The notes: a model not told the origin generated them from the sequence alone. DNA of 64,000 nt from Thioclava sediminum (GCF_002020355.1 NZ_MPZV01000003.1:124001-188000), one strand, 5' to 3'. Shown: positions 44,281 to 51,519, counted from the first letter of the stretch. Numbers and translations: made by a program.

Positions 44281-44526
44281 TCAGGTCCGAAGCGCGCGAG
44301 CCCGGACGCTATTCTTGCGGCGCGTCTCGCCGTCGAGGGTGTCGACGATGCCGCCCATCTCGCGGATGCGCCGCGACAGGAGAGAAAAGTGATACCCATT
44401 GACCATCGCGCCGGTGGGCAAATATTCGCGCGCTCCATCGCCGCGCACTGGGCCAAACAGCGCTTCCAGAGGAACCTGATCTTTCAGCACCCGCTGGGCG
44501 ATTTTCTCGATCTCGGAGTCGGTCAT
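44281..44526 (-). CDS. 81-residue protein of unknown function
   Basis: ATG 44526 (MTDSEIEKIAQRVLKDQVPL) overlaps the stop of the gene before it by four bases (ATGA), which decides this start over the longer Arg-rich frame. The protein reads as a helical N-terminus followed by AMVNGYHFSLLSRRIREMGG and a basic C-terminus. No family recognised. It belongs to the tightly overlapping series of small island genes. Confidence 0.6.
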   Translation of the reverse strand: MTDSEIEKIAQRVLKDQVPLEALFGPVRGDGAREYLPTGAMVNGYHFSLLSRRIREMGGIVDTLDGETRRKNSVRARALRT

Positions 44527-44759
44527 GGCAGGGCCACCTCGTGGAGCCGAGCCACGCCGTTCTGATCGGCCCCGGCGGGGCTCTCGCGCCATCCGAGCGC
44601 GCGTCCGAGTGCGCGGACCTGCTCGCCCTTGAGGTGAATCCCCTTGCCGTTGCCCTCAGGCGCGAAGAAGGCCCCGCTCAACCCCGCGAAACGGATATGG
44701 CGGAGCCAATCCCCGCCTGCGCGGCGACAGTATGTGATAAGTTCTTCGACGGTGACCAT
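44523..44759 (-). CDS. 78-residue protein of unknown function
   Basis: MVTVEELITYCRRAGGDWLR then HIRFAGLSGAFFAPEGNGKG: a small alpha/beta protein without a recognised family. The start overlaps the stop of the 153-residue gene (TAATG) and the stop overlaps the next start (ATGA), showing translational coupling on both sides. Confidence 0.6.
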   Translation of the reverse strand: MVTVEELITYCRRAGGDWLRHIRFAGLSGAFFAPEGNGKGIHLKGEQVRALGRALGWRESPAGADQNGVARLHEVALP

Positions 44760-45220
44760 TACGCAAGCCCGACTTTGCGCGCGTAGCTGAGACGTGCGCC
44801 TGCGGGAAGCGCTTGAATCGCGCGCATTGCGGCAGCCGTCTCTTCTGGACTGAGAGTGGCGCGCTCTTCGCGGGGGCGTGCGGCTTCGATCTCGCGTCCA
44901 AGAGACATCTTCTGCGACGGATTCAAGCGCGAGATTTCAGCGTGAGCGGCGCTCTCGGAGTCGCTGAGTTGTCGCGCCAGCTCGGCTTTTTGGGCCGCAA
45001 GCGCCACCTGCGGCAGGCGCTTCGCCTCTTCCAGCGCGGAGTCGGTCAGTCCCATATCTGTAAGACACGCGAGCCGCACACTTGCCACCTGTTTGCAGTC
45101 ATCGGGTGTCAGCTCGATCCCGATTTGGGCGGCGTCGGCGATCAGCTTCGCGCTGGCGGCTTCAAACCGCGCCTGCGCAAGTTGGTCGCTCGCGAGGATG
45201 TTATCGAATGTTTCCGTCAT
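44759..45220 (-). CDS. 153-residue helical protein of unknown function
   Basis: An almost entirely helical, Ala/Glu-rich protein: MTETFDNILASDQLAQARFE, SALEEAKRLPQVALAAQKAE, EISRLNPSQKMSLGREIEAA. Length and charge resemble phage-encoded scaffolding or replication-accessory proteins, but I recognise no family. AAGGATCACC lies before the ATG. It lies 8 bp after the upstream gene and overlaps the downstream one. Confidence 0.6.
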   Translation of the reverse strand: MTETFDNILASDQLAQARFEAASAKLIADAAQIGIELTPDDCKQVASVRLACLTDMGLTDSALEEAKRLPQVALAAQKAELARQLSDSESAAHAEISRLNPSQKMSLGREIEAARPREERATLSPEETAAAMRAIQALPAGARLSYARKVGLA

Positions 45221-45228
45221 GGTGATCC

Positions 45229-45474
45229 TTAAAAGTTTGCCTGCATGAGGACCGTTTGAACGGCCCCGGCGAGGTCTATTTCTTGAGGCGGCGTCTGGCT
45301 CGCCAACGTGTCAATCTCGACGTTTGAGAGACGACAGGTGGAGCGGAGCGCTCCCCGAAGGGCGTCTTCCATTTCCAGCGCCTGCGCGATGCCATCTTCG
45401 TCGCCGCCGATCCGGGCAATGAGGCGGCATGCTTTCGGCGAGGCCAGCAGGTGGGGGAGGAGCGGCGACGTCAT
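45229..45474 (-). CDS. 81-residue protein of unknown function
   Basis: MTSPLLPHLLASPKACRLIA then RIGGDEDGIAQALEMEDALR, a small helical protein. Start overlaps the upstream stop by four bases (ATGA). No family recognised; part of the coupled series of island genes. Confidence 0.6.
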   Translation of the reverse strand: MTSPLLPHLLASPKACRLIARIGGDEDGIAQALEMEDALRGALRSTCRLSNVEIDTLASQTPPQEIDLAGAVQTVLMQANF

Positions 45475-45986
45475 GCCGCAAGCTCCAGATCGGTCGGGCT
45501 CGGCGCAGTCGAATGCACCAGCGCGAGCGAGCGGCTGTATTCATGCCAGTTGGGCAGCCCGCTGCGGTCACCAGTGATGATGTATGGAAGCGTGGTGGGC
45601 GCGGCGATTGCGATATGCCATAGCCGGGGGACGTCGCCGAGATAGGCCGTCACGCCCCGAGCGGAGCCCGCGAGGGAAGCGAAGAAATTTCGGCGAACCG
45701 CCGAAGCTCGCGCCGCCATCTCCGGGTCGCAGTCGATCCAGTCGCTGAGAGCTTCGAGAAACGGCATCTGATCGAGCGTGGCGACAAAGATGGAGCCGTC
45801 ATCGCGCGCGCCGCGAACAAGCTCGGAGGCAGCTCCGCGATACTTCTTTTTTAGGCGGCTCAGGGCGAACGGCAGCGGATGCCGCCGGGGGTGGCCTTCG
45901 AACGGCAGCCCGGCAAGGTGCACCGAGGCGGTATCGCGCCCCACGCCGCAGCATGCGGCCCAGTCTTCAAGTGTAGTTGTCAGCAT
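45471..45986 (-). CDS. 171-residue protein, possible N-terminal helix-turn-helix
   Basis: First gene of the coupled minus-strand series. MLTTTLEDWAACCGVGRDTA SVHLAGLPFEG at the N-terminus resembles the start of small DNA-binding proteins (helix, CGVGRDT turn, second helix) such as terminase-small-subunit or AlpA-like wings, but this is weak. The remainder (ALSRLKKKYRGAASELVRGA, VTAYLGDVPRLWHIAIAAPT) is not recognised. A strong promoter with TTGACA-17-TATAGT ends 33 bp upstream, so the whole series 45986 to 43572 is probably driven from there. Confidence 0.6.
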   Translation of the reverse strand: MLTTTLEDWAACCGVGRDTASVHLAGLPFEGHPRRHPLPFALSRLKKKYRGAASELVRGARDDGSIFVATLDQMPFLEALSDWIDCDPEMAARASAVRRNFFASLAGSARGVTAYLGDVPRLWHIAIAAPTTLPYIITGDRSGLPNWHEYSRSLALVHSTAPSPTDLELAA

Positions 45987-46018
45987 TTTGTCGAATGATT
46001 TCCTTAGCTTACAATCGA

Positions 46019-46047
46019 ACTATACATTTTACTTGACTTTTTGTCAA
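46019..46047 (-). promoter_or_regulatory. sigma-70 promoter with embedded operator for the small-gene series
   Basis: On the minus strand the -35 box is TTGACA (46042-46047), the spacer 17 bp, the -10 box TATAGT (46019-46024). The -35 box is part of an inverted repeat TTGAC-AAAAA-GTCAA, so a repressor bound there would block the promoter. This is the best consensus promoter in the island. The 310-bp gap 45987-46297 otherwise holds one mini-hairpin (46164-46177) and the end of the integrase gene. Confidence 0.7.
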
Positions 46048-46297
46048 TGCGTTCGCCAAAACGGGTCAAAATGGGGCTCGGAAGAGCTGAATGATTCGGA
46101 AAATGCCGATTTTGTTGCGTAAAAACAGGTGTTTGGCGGATGGAATCACTGATTCGCTTTTGTGCCGCTAACGCGGCCCATCCCCAAATCCCCGAGTCCG
46201 GCCCCAGCGGCTCGCCGTCTGTCCCTCGTCGGCGCGGCAAAGAAAAACCCGCGCCGAGGTGGCGCGGGTGTGTTCCGGTGTTGGGTGGCGGTCGGCG

Positions 46298-47386
46298 TCA
46301 GCCGACGAAGCGGTCAATCCAGCTCCAGCCGTTGAACTTGTCGCCAATCTTCCGAACGTGCGTGTAGCGCTCCAAGCTCTTCCAGCTCCTGTGGCCTGTG
46401 ACCGCCGAGAGCTGCGGGACCGTTAGCCCCTTCTCCGCCAAGCGAGATGCGCCCTCGTGGCGGAGGTCGTGGAAGTGCAGGTCGTCGATTTCGCAGACCT
46501 TGCAGGCATCCGTAAAGCGTCGTGAAATGGTGTCGCTGTTATAGGGAAAAATGCGATCTTTGGTGCGCGGCATCGTCGCGATGATTGCAGGGCAGGGCTC
46601 CGGTAGGTCGACCCAGACGTCATTGCCCCTCTTTTGGCCGGGGTGCTTCATGTCACGCACCATCACGCGGCGCTCGTCTTCTTCATAGTCCGCCCACGTG
46701 ATGCGGCAGATTTCATCCTGCCTCCGCGTCGAGAAGATCGCAAAGAGCACCACCTTCGCCATCGGGATGCAGCGCGGGTCTGCCGCTGACGCGGCCTCAA
46801 AGTGCGTCAGGAGCTTGTCCAGCTCGTCGAGCGTCGGGCGTCTCGTGCGCTCGGCAGATCGTGCGGTGAGGCCGAGCCGTTTGCAGACACGCGCGGCTTT
46901 CTTCATCTCTACATCATCCAGCCGGAGTCCCCACGTCGAGTCGGCAATATCGAAGACTGCGCCGAGGTGAGAGAGGTAGTTCCCAGCGGTGCCGGGTGAA
47001 TTCAGGTCGGGGCGCTCGTGCAGCTCCTTAACGAAAGCCACGATATCAGGGGAGGTGATCGAGCCGCAGGGCATGTCCGAGATTTTGTATTCGGTGCGGA
47101 TGGTCCGCAGAACTTGCGCCTTTGTCTTCCCGATCTCCACCATGCTGTCGGCAAGGTAGCGGTCAATAGCATCGCCTAAGGTGATCTTCTTGGCCTTGCT
47201 CTTGATGGGCTTCTTGCCGTTCGCGATCTCGTTGTCGATCTCCTTCTCGCGCCGCTCCGCCCACGTCTTGGCGGTCTTCTCTTTGTCAAATGTCCGGGAT
47301 TCCTGCACGCCATGGGCGCGGCGGGTAATTTGCGCTACATAGGCGGTCGAACCGTCCTTTCTGGTGCGCTCTACAATAGTGGCCAT
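46298..47386 (-). CDS. int: dusA-type tyrosine integrase
   Basis: A 362-residue site-specific recombinase transcribed away from attR. The N-terminus MATIVERTRKDGSTAYVAQI is the arm-binding domain typical of integrases that target dusA; a core-binding domain follows (about 75-175), then the catalytic domain: Arg in FSTRRQDEICRI, His/Arg in HDLRHEG, His in TGHRSWKS and Tyr in ERYTHV. The gene lies 159 bp from the attR core with CGGAATCATAC repeats in between. Its stop codon is inside a mini-hairpin (46291-46306). Confidence 0.93.
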   Translation of the reverse strand: MATIVERTRKDGSTAYVAQITRRAHGVQESRTFDKEKTAKTWAERREKEIDNEIANGKKPIKSKAKKITLGDAIDRYLADSMVEIGKTKAQVLRTIRTEYKISDMPCGSITSPDIVAFVKELHERPDLNSPGTAGNYLSHLGAVFDIADSTWGLRLDDVEMKKAARVCKRLGLTARSAERTRRPTLDELDKLLTHFEAASAADPRCIPMAKVVLFAIFSTRRQDEICRITWADYEEDERRVMVRDMKHPGQKRGNDVWVDLPEPCPAIIATMPRTKDRIFPYNSDTISRRFTDACKVCEIDDLHFHDLRHEGASRLAEKGLTVPQLSAVTGHRSWKSLERYTHVRKIGDKFNGWSWIDRFVG

Positions 47387-47491
47387 CGTATGATTCCGTC
47401 TGACTTCGTATGACTCGGAATCATACTATGGGCTAGAACGGGCGTAAATGAGGCGAAATGAGCACAAAATCTGCTAAGTGCGTATGACTCG
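47387..47491. promoter_or_regulatory. integrase arm-type repeats near attR
   Basis: CGTATGATTCCG (47387-47398) and CGGAATCATAC (47416-47426) form an inverted pair; CGTATGACTCG occurs directly at 47408-47418 and 47481-47491. CTCGGAATCATACT (47414-47427) is repeated at 32434-32447 near attL. The cluster also overlaps the integrase promoter. Confidence 0.6.
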
Positions 47492-47494
47492 AAA

Positions 47495-48502
47495 ATGACG
47501 AAAAACGACAATATATCAACGCTTTCCGTGGCTTCTAGGCTATCAGTCGCCCCGATGATGGACTGGACCGACCGCCATTGCCGCTATTTCCACCGTCAGA
47601 TCAGCCGCAACGCGTTGCTGTATACCGAGATGGTTACCGCGCCTGCGGTGATTCATGGCGATCGCGAGCGGCTTCTCGGGTTTGACGCCGCCGAACATCC
47701 GGTGGCGCTGCAGCTCGGCGGTTCGGACGCGAAGGAACTGGCCGAGGCGGCGAAGGTCGGCGCGGATTTCGGCTATGACGAGATCAACCTCAACTGCGGC
47801 TGCCCGTCCGATCGCGTGCAATCCGGGGCCTTCGGCGCGGTTTTGATGAAAACGCCCGATCTGGTGGCCGAGTGCTGTGCCGCGATGATCGCCGCGCAAC
47901 CGGTAGAGGTTACTGTGAAATGCCGCATCGGTGTCGACGATCAGGACCCGCAAGAGGTGCTGCCCGAGTTCATCGAGAAGGTCGCCGCCGCCGGCGTGAC
48001 TCGCATCACGATCCATGCCCGCAAAGCTTGGCTGCAAGGCCTCTCGCCCAAGGATAACCGCGAAATCCCGCCGCTCGATTACCCGCTCGTCCACGCGATG
48101 AAGGCGGCCTATCCGCAGCTCCATCTGTCGATCAATGGCGGTATCAAAGATCTCGCCGCGGCCGAGGTGGAACTCGCCCAAGGGCTCGACGGGGTGATGG
48201 TGGGCCGCGCCGCCTATCATCAGCCGATGGAGGTGCTGGGCGCCGCCGATCAGCGCATCTGGGGGCAGGGCGAGGCCCGCGATCCCTTCGACGTGGCGCA
48301 GGCGATGATCCCCTATATCGCGCGCCATCTCGAGCGCGGCGGTAGGCTGCACCAGATCACCCGCCACATGCTCGGCCTGTTCCACGGCAAGCCCGGCGCG
48401 CGCCGCTTCCGGCAGATCCTGTCGGAAGGCGCGACCCGCGACGGTGCCGGGGTTGAACTTTTCGAGAGTGCGTTGTCAGCCGTGCGTGAACGGGTTAACT
48501 GA
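47495..48502 (+). CDS. dusA: tRNA-dihydrouridine synthase A with island-encoded N-terminus
   Basis: A 335-residue flavoenzyme reducing uridine to dihydrouridine in the tRNA D-loop. The catalytic Cys lies in LNCGCPSDRVQSGAFGA; RLSVAPMMDWTDRHCRYFHR, LQLGGSDAKELAEAAKVG, VTVKCRIG and INGGIKDL are the FMN and tRNA-binding blocks. The first 17 residues (MTKNDNISTLSVASRLS) come from island DNA and replace the native start left at 32308. Upstream of ATG 47495 there is no good Shine-Dalgarno sequence and transcription must start in the island, so expression may differ from the uninterrupted gene. Everything after attR is of chromosomal type. Confidence 0.94.
   Translation: MTKNDNISTLSVASRLSVAPMMDWTDRHCRYFHRQISRNALLYTEMVTAPAVIHGDRERLLGFDAAEHPVALQLGGSDAKELAEAAKVGADFGYDEINLNCGCPSDRVQSGAFGAVLMKTPDLVAECCAAMIAAQPVEVTVKCRIGVDDQDPQEVLPEFIEKVAAAGVTRITIHARKAWLQGLSPKDNREIPPLDYPLVHAMKAAYPQLHLSINGGIKDLAAAEVELAQGLDGVMVGRAAYHQPMEVLGAADQRIWGQGEARDPFDVAQAMIPYIARHLERGGRLHQITRHMLGLFHGKPGARRFRQILSEGATRDGAGVELFESALSAVRERVN
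47546..47562 (+). repeat. attR core of the dusA-integrated island
   Basis: GTCGCCCCGATGATGGA, one mismatch from the attL copy at 32362-32378. It encodes VAPMMD near the N-terminus of the intact dusA frame. Confidence 0.9.
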
Positions 48503-48527
48503 GCGGAACCCAAGGAGACTTCCCGAC

Positions 48528-49343
48528 ATGCCCGATTTCGCCACGCTCGCGCCGCTCGTCTTGATCCTGATGGCAGTGGGGGCGTTCGCAGGCGTTCTGG
48601 CGGGGCTTCTGGGGGTCGGCGGCGGGATCGTCCTCGTACCCGCCTTCTTCTATCTTTTCAACGGCTTGGGATACGGATCAAACGATCTGATGCAGGTCTG
48701 TGTCGCGACCTCGCTGGCCACGATCATCGTGACCTCGATCCGCTCGGTCATGGCGCATAACCGCAAGGGCGCGGTCGATTGGGACATCCTCAAGCAATGG
48801 ATCGCCCCCATCGCCATCGGCGCGATCATCGGGGTGCTGGTGGTGCATCAGCTGCGCTCTTCGACCATGCAGATCATCTTCGCGGTGATGGTGCTGGTGA
48901 TCGCCTGCTACATGATGTTCGGCAAATCGAGCTGGCGGATTTCGGATGGGCTGCCGGGCGGGATCTTCCGCGCGTGGTTCGGCCCGCTGATGGGGTTCCT
49001 GTCGGTGCTTCTGGGGATCGGCGGCGGCTCGATCGGCACGCCGATGCAGACGATCCACGGTATCCCGATCCACCGTGCGGTTGCGACCTCGGCAGGCTTC
49101 GGCGTGACCATCGCGCTGCCCTCGGCGATCGGCTTCCTGCTGACGCCGGTGGCCGACGCGCCGCCTTACTCTATCGGCGCGGTCAACATCCCCGCCTTCC
49201 TGATCGTCATCGCGATGACGACTATCACCGCCCCCTTAGGCGCGGCACTGGCCCACAAGCTCGACCCGAAGAAGCTTAAGCGCGTCTTCGCGGGCTTCCT
49301 GATGCTCGTCGCGCTGAACATGCTGCGCAAAGCGTTTCTCTGA
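48528..49343 (+). CDS. TSUP-family (TauE/SafE) membrane transporter
   Basis: A 271-residue inner-membrane protein with about eight hydrophobic segments and the two family repeats, AGVLAGLLGVGGGIVLVPAF and MGFLSVLLGIGGGSIGTPMQ. TSUP proteins export sulfite, sulfoacetate or related anions; the substrate here is not readable. AAGGAG precedes ATG 48528. It lies 25 bp after dusA and ends next to a palindromic repeat shared with mazG on the other strand. Confidence 0.9.
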   Translation: MPDFATLAPLVLILMAVGAFAGVLAGLLGVGGGIVLVPAFFYLFNGLGYGSNDLMQVCVATSLATIIVTSIRSVMAHNRKGAVDWDILKQWIAPIAIGAIIGVLVVHQLRSSTMQIIFAVMVLVIACYMMFGKSSWRISDGLPGGIFRAWFGPLMGFLSVLLGIGGGSIGTPMQTIHGIPIHRAVATSAGFGVTIALPSAIGFLLTPVADAPPYSIGAVNIPAFLIVIAMTTITAPLGAALAHKLDPKKLKRVFAGFLMLVALNMLRKAFL

Positions 49344-49350
49344 AATTCCT

Positions 49351-49448
49351 CTTAGCAAAAATATCCCGGGGGGCGCGCGAGCGCGGGGGCAGCGCCCCCT
49401 CAACCTCTGAGTTTTGCGCGCAGCCGCGCGCGGGGCAGAGCCCCCTCT
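49351..49448. repeat. Rhodobacterales-type intergenic palindrome, copy 2 (extended)
   Basis: CTTAGCAAAAATATCCCGG, GC hairpin and GGGGGCAGCGCCCCCT to about 49401, followed by a second hairpin unit CGCGCAGCCGCGCGCG with GGGGCAGAGCCCCCT to 49448. It fills the gap between two convergent genes and may terminate both. Confidence 0.75.
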
Positions 49449-49449
49449 G

Positions 49450-50292
49450 TCACTTGATCTTGCGCGCCTTCGCCTCGTTCCAAAGCGCATCCATTTCGGC
49501 CAGATCGCTGTCCTTCGGCGCCTTGCCGCGCGCTTCAAGTTCGCGCTCTATATGATTGAACCGGTTGGTGAATTTCAGATTGGCCGCGCGCAGGGACGCT
49601 TCGGGGTCCAACCCCAGATGCCGCCCGAGATTGACCATCACGAAGAGCAGATCGCCATATTCCTCGGCCAGCTCCTCCGGGCCCAATTCGTCGCGCGCCT
49701 CTTCCAGCTCGCGCGCTTCCTCGACGATCTTGTCGAGCACCTCATCGGTCGAGGGCCAGTCGAACCCCACCCGCGCCGCGCGGTTCTGCAGCTTGATCGC
49801 ACGGGTCAACGCGGGCAGACCCAGAGCCACCCCGTCCAACACGCCGACACGCTCGGATTTGCCCGCAGCCTTGCGCTCGGCCGCCTTGATTGCCTCCCAA
49901 TCGGCGGTCTGCTGTTCCGCGGATTTCTCGCGGCTCTCGTCGCCGAAGACATGCGGATGGCGCGCCACCATCTTCGCGTTGATCGCACGCAGCACATCGG
50001 AGATATCGAAGCGCCCGTCCTCGGACGCCATCTGCGCGTGATAGACCACCTGCAGGGCCAGATCGCCCAGCTCGCCCGGCAATTCCGACCAAGCCTCGCG
50101 CGCGATCGCATCGGCCACCTCATGGGCTTCCTCGATCGTGTAGGGCGCGATGGAGGCGAAATCCTGCTCCAGATCCCACGGGCAACCGCTCTCCGGATCA
50201 CGCAAGCATTCCATGATCGCGGTCAGCCGAGTGAACTGATGGGCCGCATCGCCCGTATCGTCGAAGATGAGTGCGTCGTCGGGTTTGGCCAT
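49450..50292 (-). CDS. mazG: nucleoside triphosphate pyrophosphohydrolase MazG
   Basis: A 280-residue MazG that hydrolyses (d)NTPs to monophosphates, thought to clear aberrant nucleotides and limit ppGpp. Two MazG domains are visible: RLTAIMECLRDPESGCPWDL with YTIEEAHEVADAIA, then ELGDLALQVVYHAQMA (EExxE..ExxD metal sites), and the C-terminal IVEEARELEEARDELGPEEL with EEYGDLLFVMVNLGRHL. ATG 50292 has AGGAGG upstream, so the longer frame is not used. It diverges from the amidohydrolase gene with 63 bp between. Confidence 0.93.
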   Translation of the reverse strand: MAKPDDALIFDDTGDAAHQFTRLTAIMECLRDPESGCPWDLEQDFASIAPYTIEEAHEVADAIAREAWSELPGELGDLALQVVYHAQMASEDGRFDISDVLRAINAKMVARHPHVFGDESREKSAEQQTADWEAIKAAERKAAGKSERVGVLDGVALGLPALTRAIKLQNRAARVGFDWPSTDEVLDKIVEEARELEEARDELGPEELAEEYGDLLFVMVNLGRHLGLDPEASLRAANLKFTNRFNHIERELEARGKAPKDSDLAEMDALWNEAKARKIK

Positions 50293-50355
50293 TGCAGCTT
50301 GCCTCCTGCCATGCGAATGCCTCTGGCCTAACCAGCCCGCAAGGGGAAGTCCACT

Positions 50356-51519
50356 ATGCCCGTTCTCAACCGTATCGCCGATCTCGGCCCGCAAATGACC
50401 GAATGGCGGCACTGGCTGCATCGCCATCCCGAACTGCGTTTCGATCTGCACCAGACCTCGGGTTTCGTCGCCGCGAAACTGCGCGAAATCGGGGTGGATG
50501 AGATCCATGAAGGGATTGCCCAGACCGGGATCGTGGCGCTGATCAAAGGGCAGGGCGAGGGACCGACCGTGGGCCTGCGCGCCGATATGGATGCGCTGCC
50601 GATCACGGAAGAGACCCATGCGGAGTACGCCTCCGAGACGCCCGGCAAGATGCATGCATGCGGCCATGACGGGCATACGGCGATGCTTCTGGGCGCCGCG
50701 GCCTATCTAGCCGAGACCCGGAAATTCGCAGGCACCGTAGCGCTGATCTTCCAGCCCGCCGAGGAAGACGGCGGCGGAGCCGAGGTGATGGTCGATGCGG
50801 GCGTGATGGAGCGCTTTGGCATCTCGCGCGTCTTCGCGATCCATAACGCGCCGGGGCTGCCGTTCGGACATTTCTACACCACGCCCGGCCCCTATCTCGC
50901 CTCGGTAGACGAGGCGCGTGTGACGGTGACGGGGCGCGGCGGCCATGCGGCGACCCCGCAGGGCTGCATCGATCCGATCCCGGCGCTCTCGGCCATGGTG
51001 ACCTCGCTGCAAACGGTTGTGTCGCGCAATGTCGGCGCGGGCGATGCGCTCGTGGTCTCGGTCACCCAAATCCACGCGGGCACTGCGCTCAACATCATCC
51101 CCGAAAGCGGCTTCCTCACCGCGACGATTCGTTGCTTCGAGCCGGACGTCCGTGATCTGGCGGAAAAACGGCTGCGGGAGATCTGCGAAGGGATCGCCGC
51201 GGCGCATGGCGTCAGCGTCGAGATCGAATACGAACGCGGCTACCCGCCCACCGTGAACGACCCCGACGAAACCGGCTTCGCCGCCGAAGTTGCAAGCGAA
51301 ATCGCAGGCCCCGAGCGTGTCGTGACTGACGCTCCGCGCGAAATGGGGGCCGAGGATTTCGCATATATGCTGGCGGCCCGGCCCGGCGCCTATCTCTTTA
51401 TGGGCACCGGGGAGGGCGCGGGGCTCCACCATCCGCGCTTCGATTTCAACGACGAGGCCGCGCCCGTGGGCGCATCCTACCTCGCCCGTCTGGCCGAGCG
51501 CGCCTTGCCCCTAGGCTGA
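50356..51519 (+). CDS. M20D family amidohydrolase
   Basis: A 387-residue metal-dependent amidohydrolase of the hippurate hydrolase / N-acyl-amino-acid deacylase group. Family motifs in order: WRHWLHRHPELRFDLHQTSG, GLRADMDALPITEE, HACGHDGHTAMLLGAA (metal ligands Cys/His), FQPAEEDGGGAEVMV (Glu-Glu), GRGGHAATPQGCIDP and EDFAYML. AGGGGAAG precedes the ATG. No signal peptide, so cytoplasmic. The acyl substrate cannot be told from the sequence. Confidence 0.9.
   Translation: MPVLNRIADLGPQMTEWRHWLHRHPELRFDLHQTSGFVAAKLREIGVDEIHEGIAQTGIVALIKGQGEGPTVGLRADMDALPITEETHAEYASETPGKMHACGHDGHTAMLLGAAAYLAETRKFAGTVALIFQPAEEDGGGAEVMVDAGVMERFGISRVFAIHNAPGLPFGHFYTTPGPYLASVDEARVTVTGRGGHAATPQGCIDPIPALSAMVTSLQTVVSRNVGAGDALVVSVTQIHAGTALNIIPESGFLTATIRCFEPDVRDLAEKRLREICEGIAAAHGVSVEIEYERGYPPTVNDPDETGFAAEVASEIAGPERVVTDAPREMGAEDFAYMLAARPGAYLFMGTGEGAGLHHPRFDFNDEAAPVGASYLARLAERALPLG

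Larger units (their letters stand above)
32906..46795. repeat. family of 16 mini-hairpins with core GC-T(G/A)AC-GC, dispersed through the island
   Basis: Each copy is a 5-7 bp stem closing on the loop TGAC (or TAAC), core GCTGACGC or GCTAACGC, with stem bases that vary but stay complementary (one G-T closing pair in the 41037 copy). Copies: 32906-32923, 33609-33624, 36189-36204, 36579-36592, 37507-37522, 37763-37778, 39527-39542, 40276-40289, 41037-41052, 41586-41599, 42761-42778, 43117-43134, 43718-43731, 46164-46177, 46291-46306, 46782-46795. Examples: GCCCGCTGACGCGGGC, GGCGCGCTGACGCGCGCC, CCTGCTGACGCAGG, GCCGCTAACGCGGC. Ten lie inside coding sequence in different frames (encoding PADAG, ARQRA, AADAA, LRQQ, ALTR, AANAA), one spans the integrase stop codon, and five lie between genes. 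Confidence 0.85.
32379..47545. mobile_element. 15.2-kb dusA-integrated island (phage-satellite-like)
   Basis: The direct repeat in dusA, the terminal tyrosine integrase beside attR, and the split dusA define it. Contents from attL: PrtN-type activator, a membrane protein, a small gene, a tail tape-measure protein, a serine recombinase, a plus-strand single-span membrane protein, a zinc-ribbon protein, an iteron array, a primase-helicase, eight small genes and the integrase. Nearly all genes are on the minus strand. No terminase, portal, capsid, lysis or conjugation genes are present. The island also supplies a new first exon-like N-terminus for dusA at attR. A satellite of a helper phage, or a reduced prophage, fits best. 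Confidence 0.88.

Noticed and set aside
49450-50676. 408-codon version of MazG
   Set aside because: The extra N-terminal 128 codons lie opposite the amidohydrolase gene and lack homology; ATG 50292 has an AGGAGG site.
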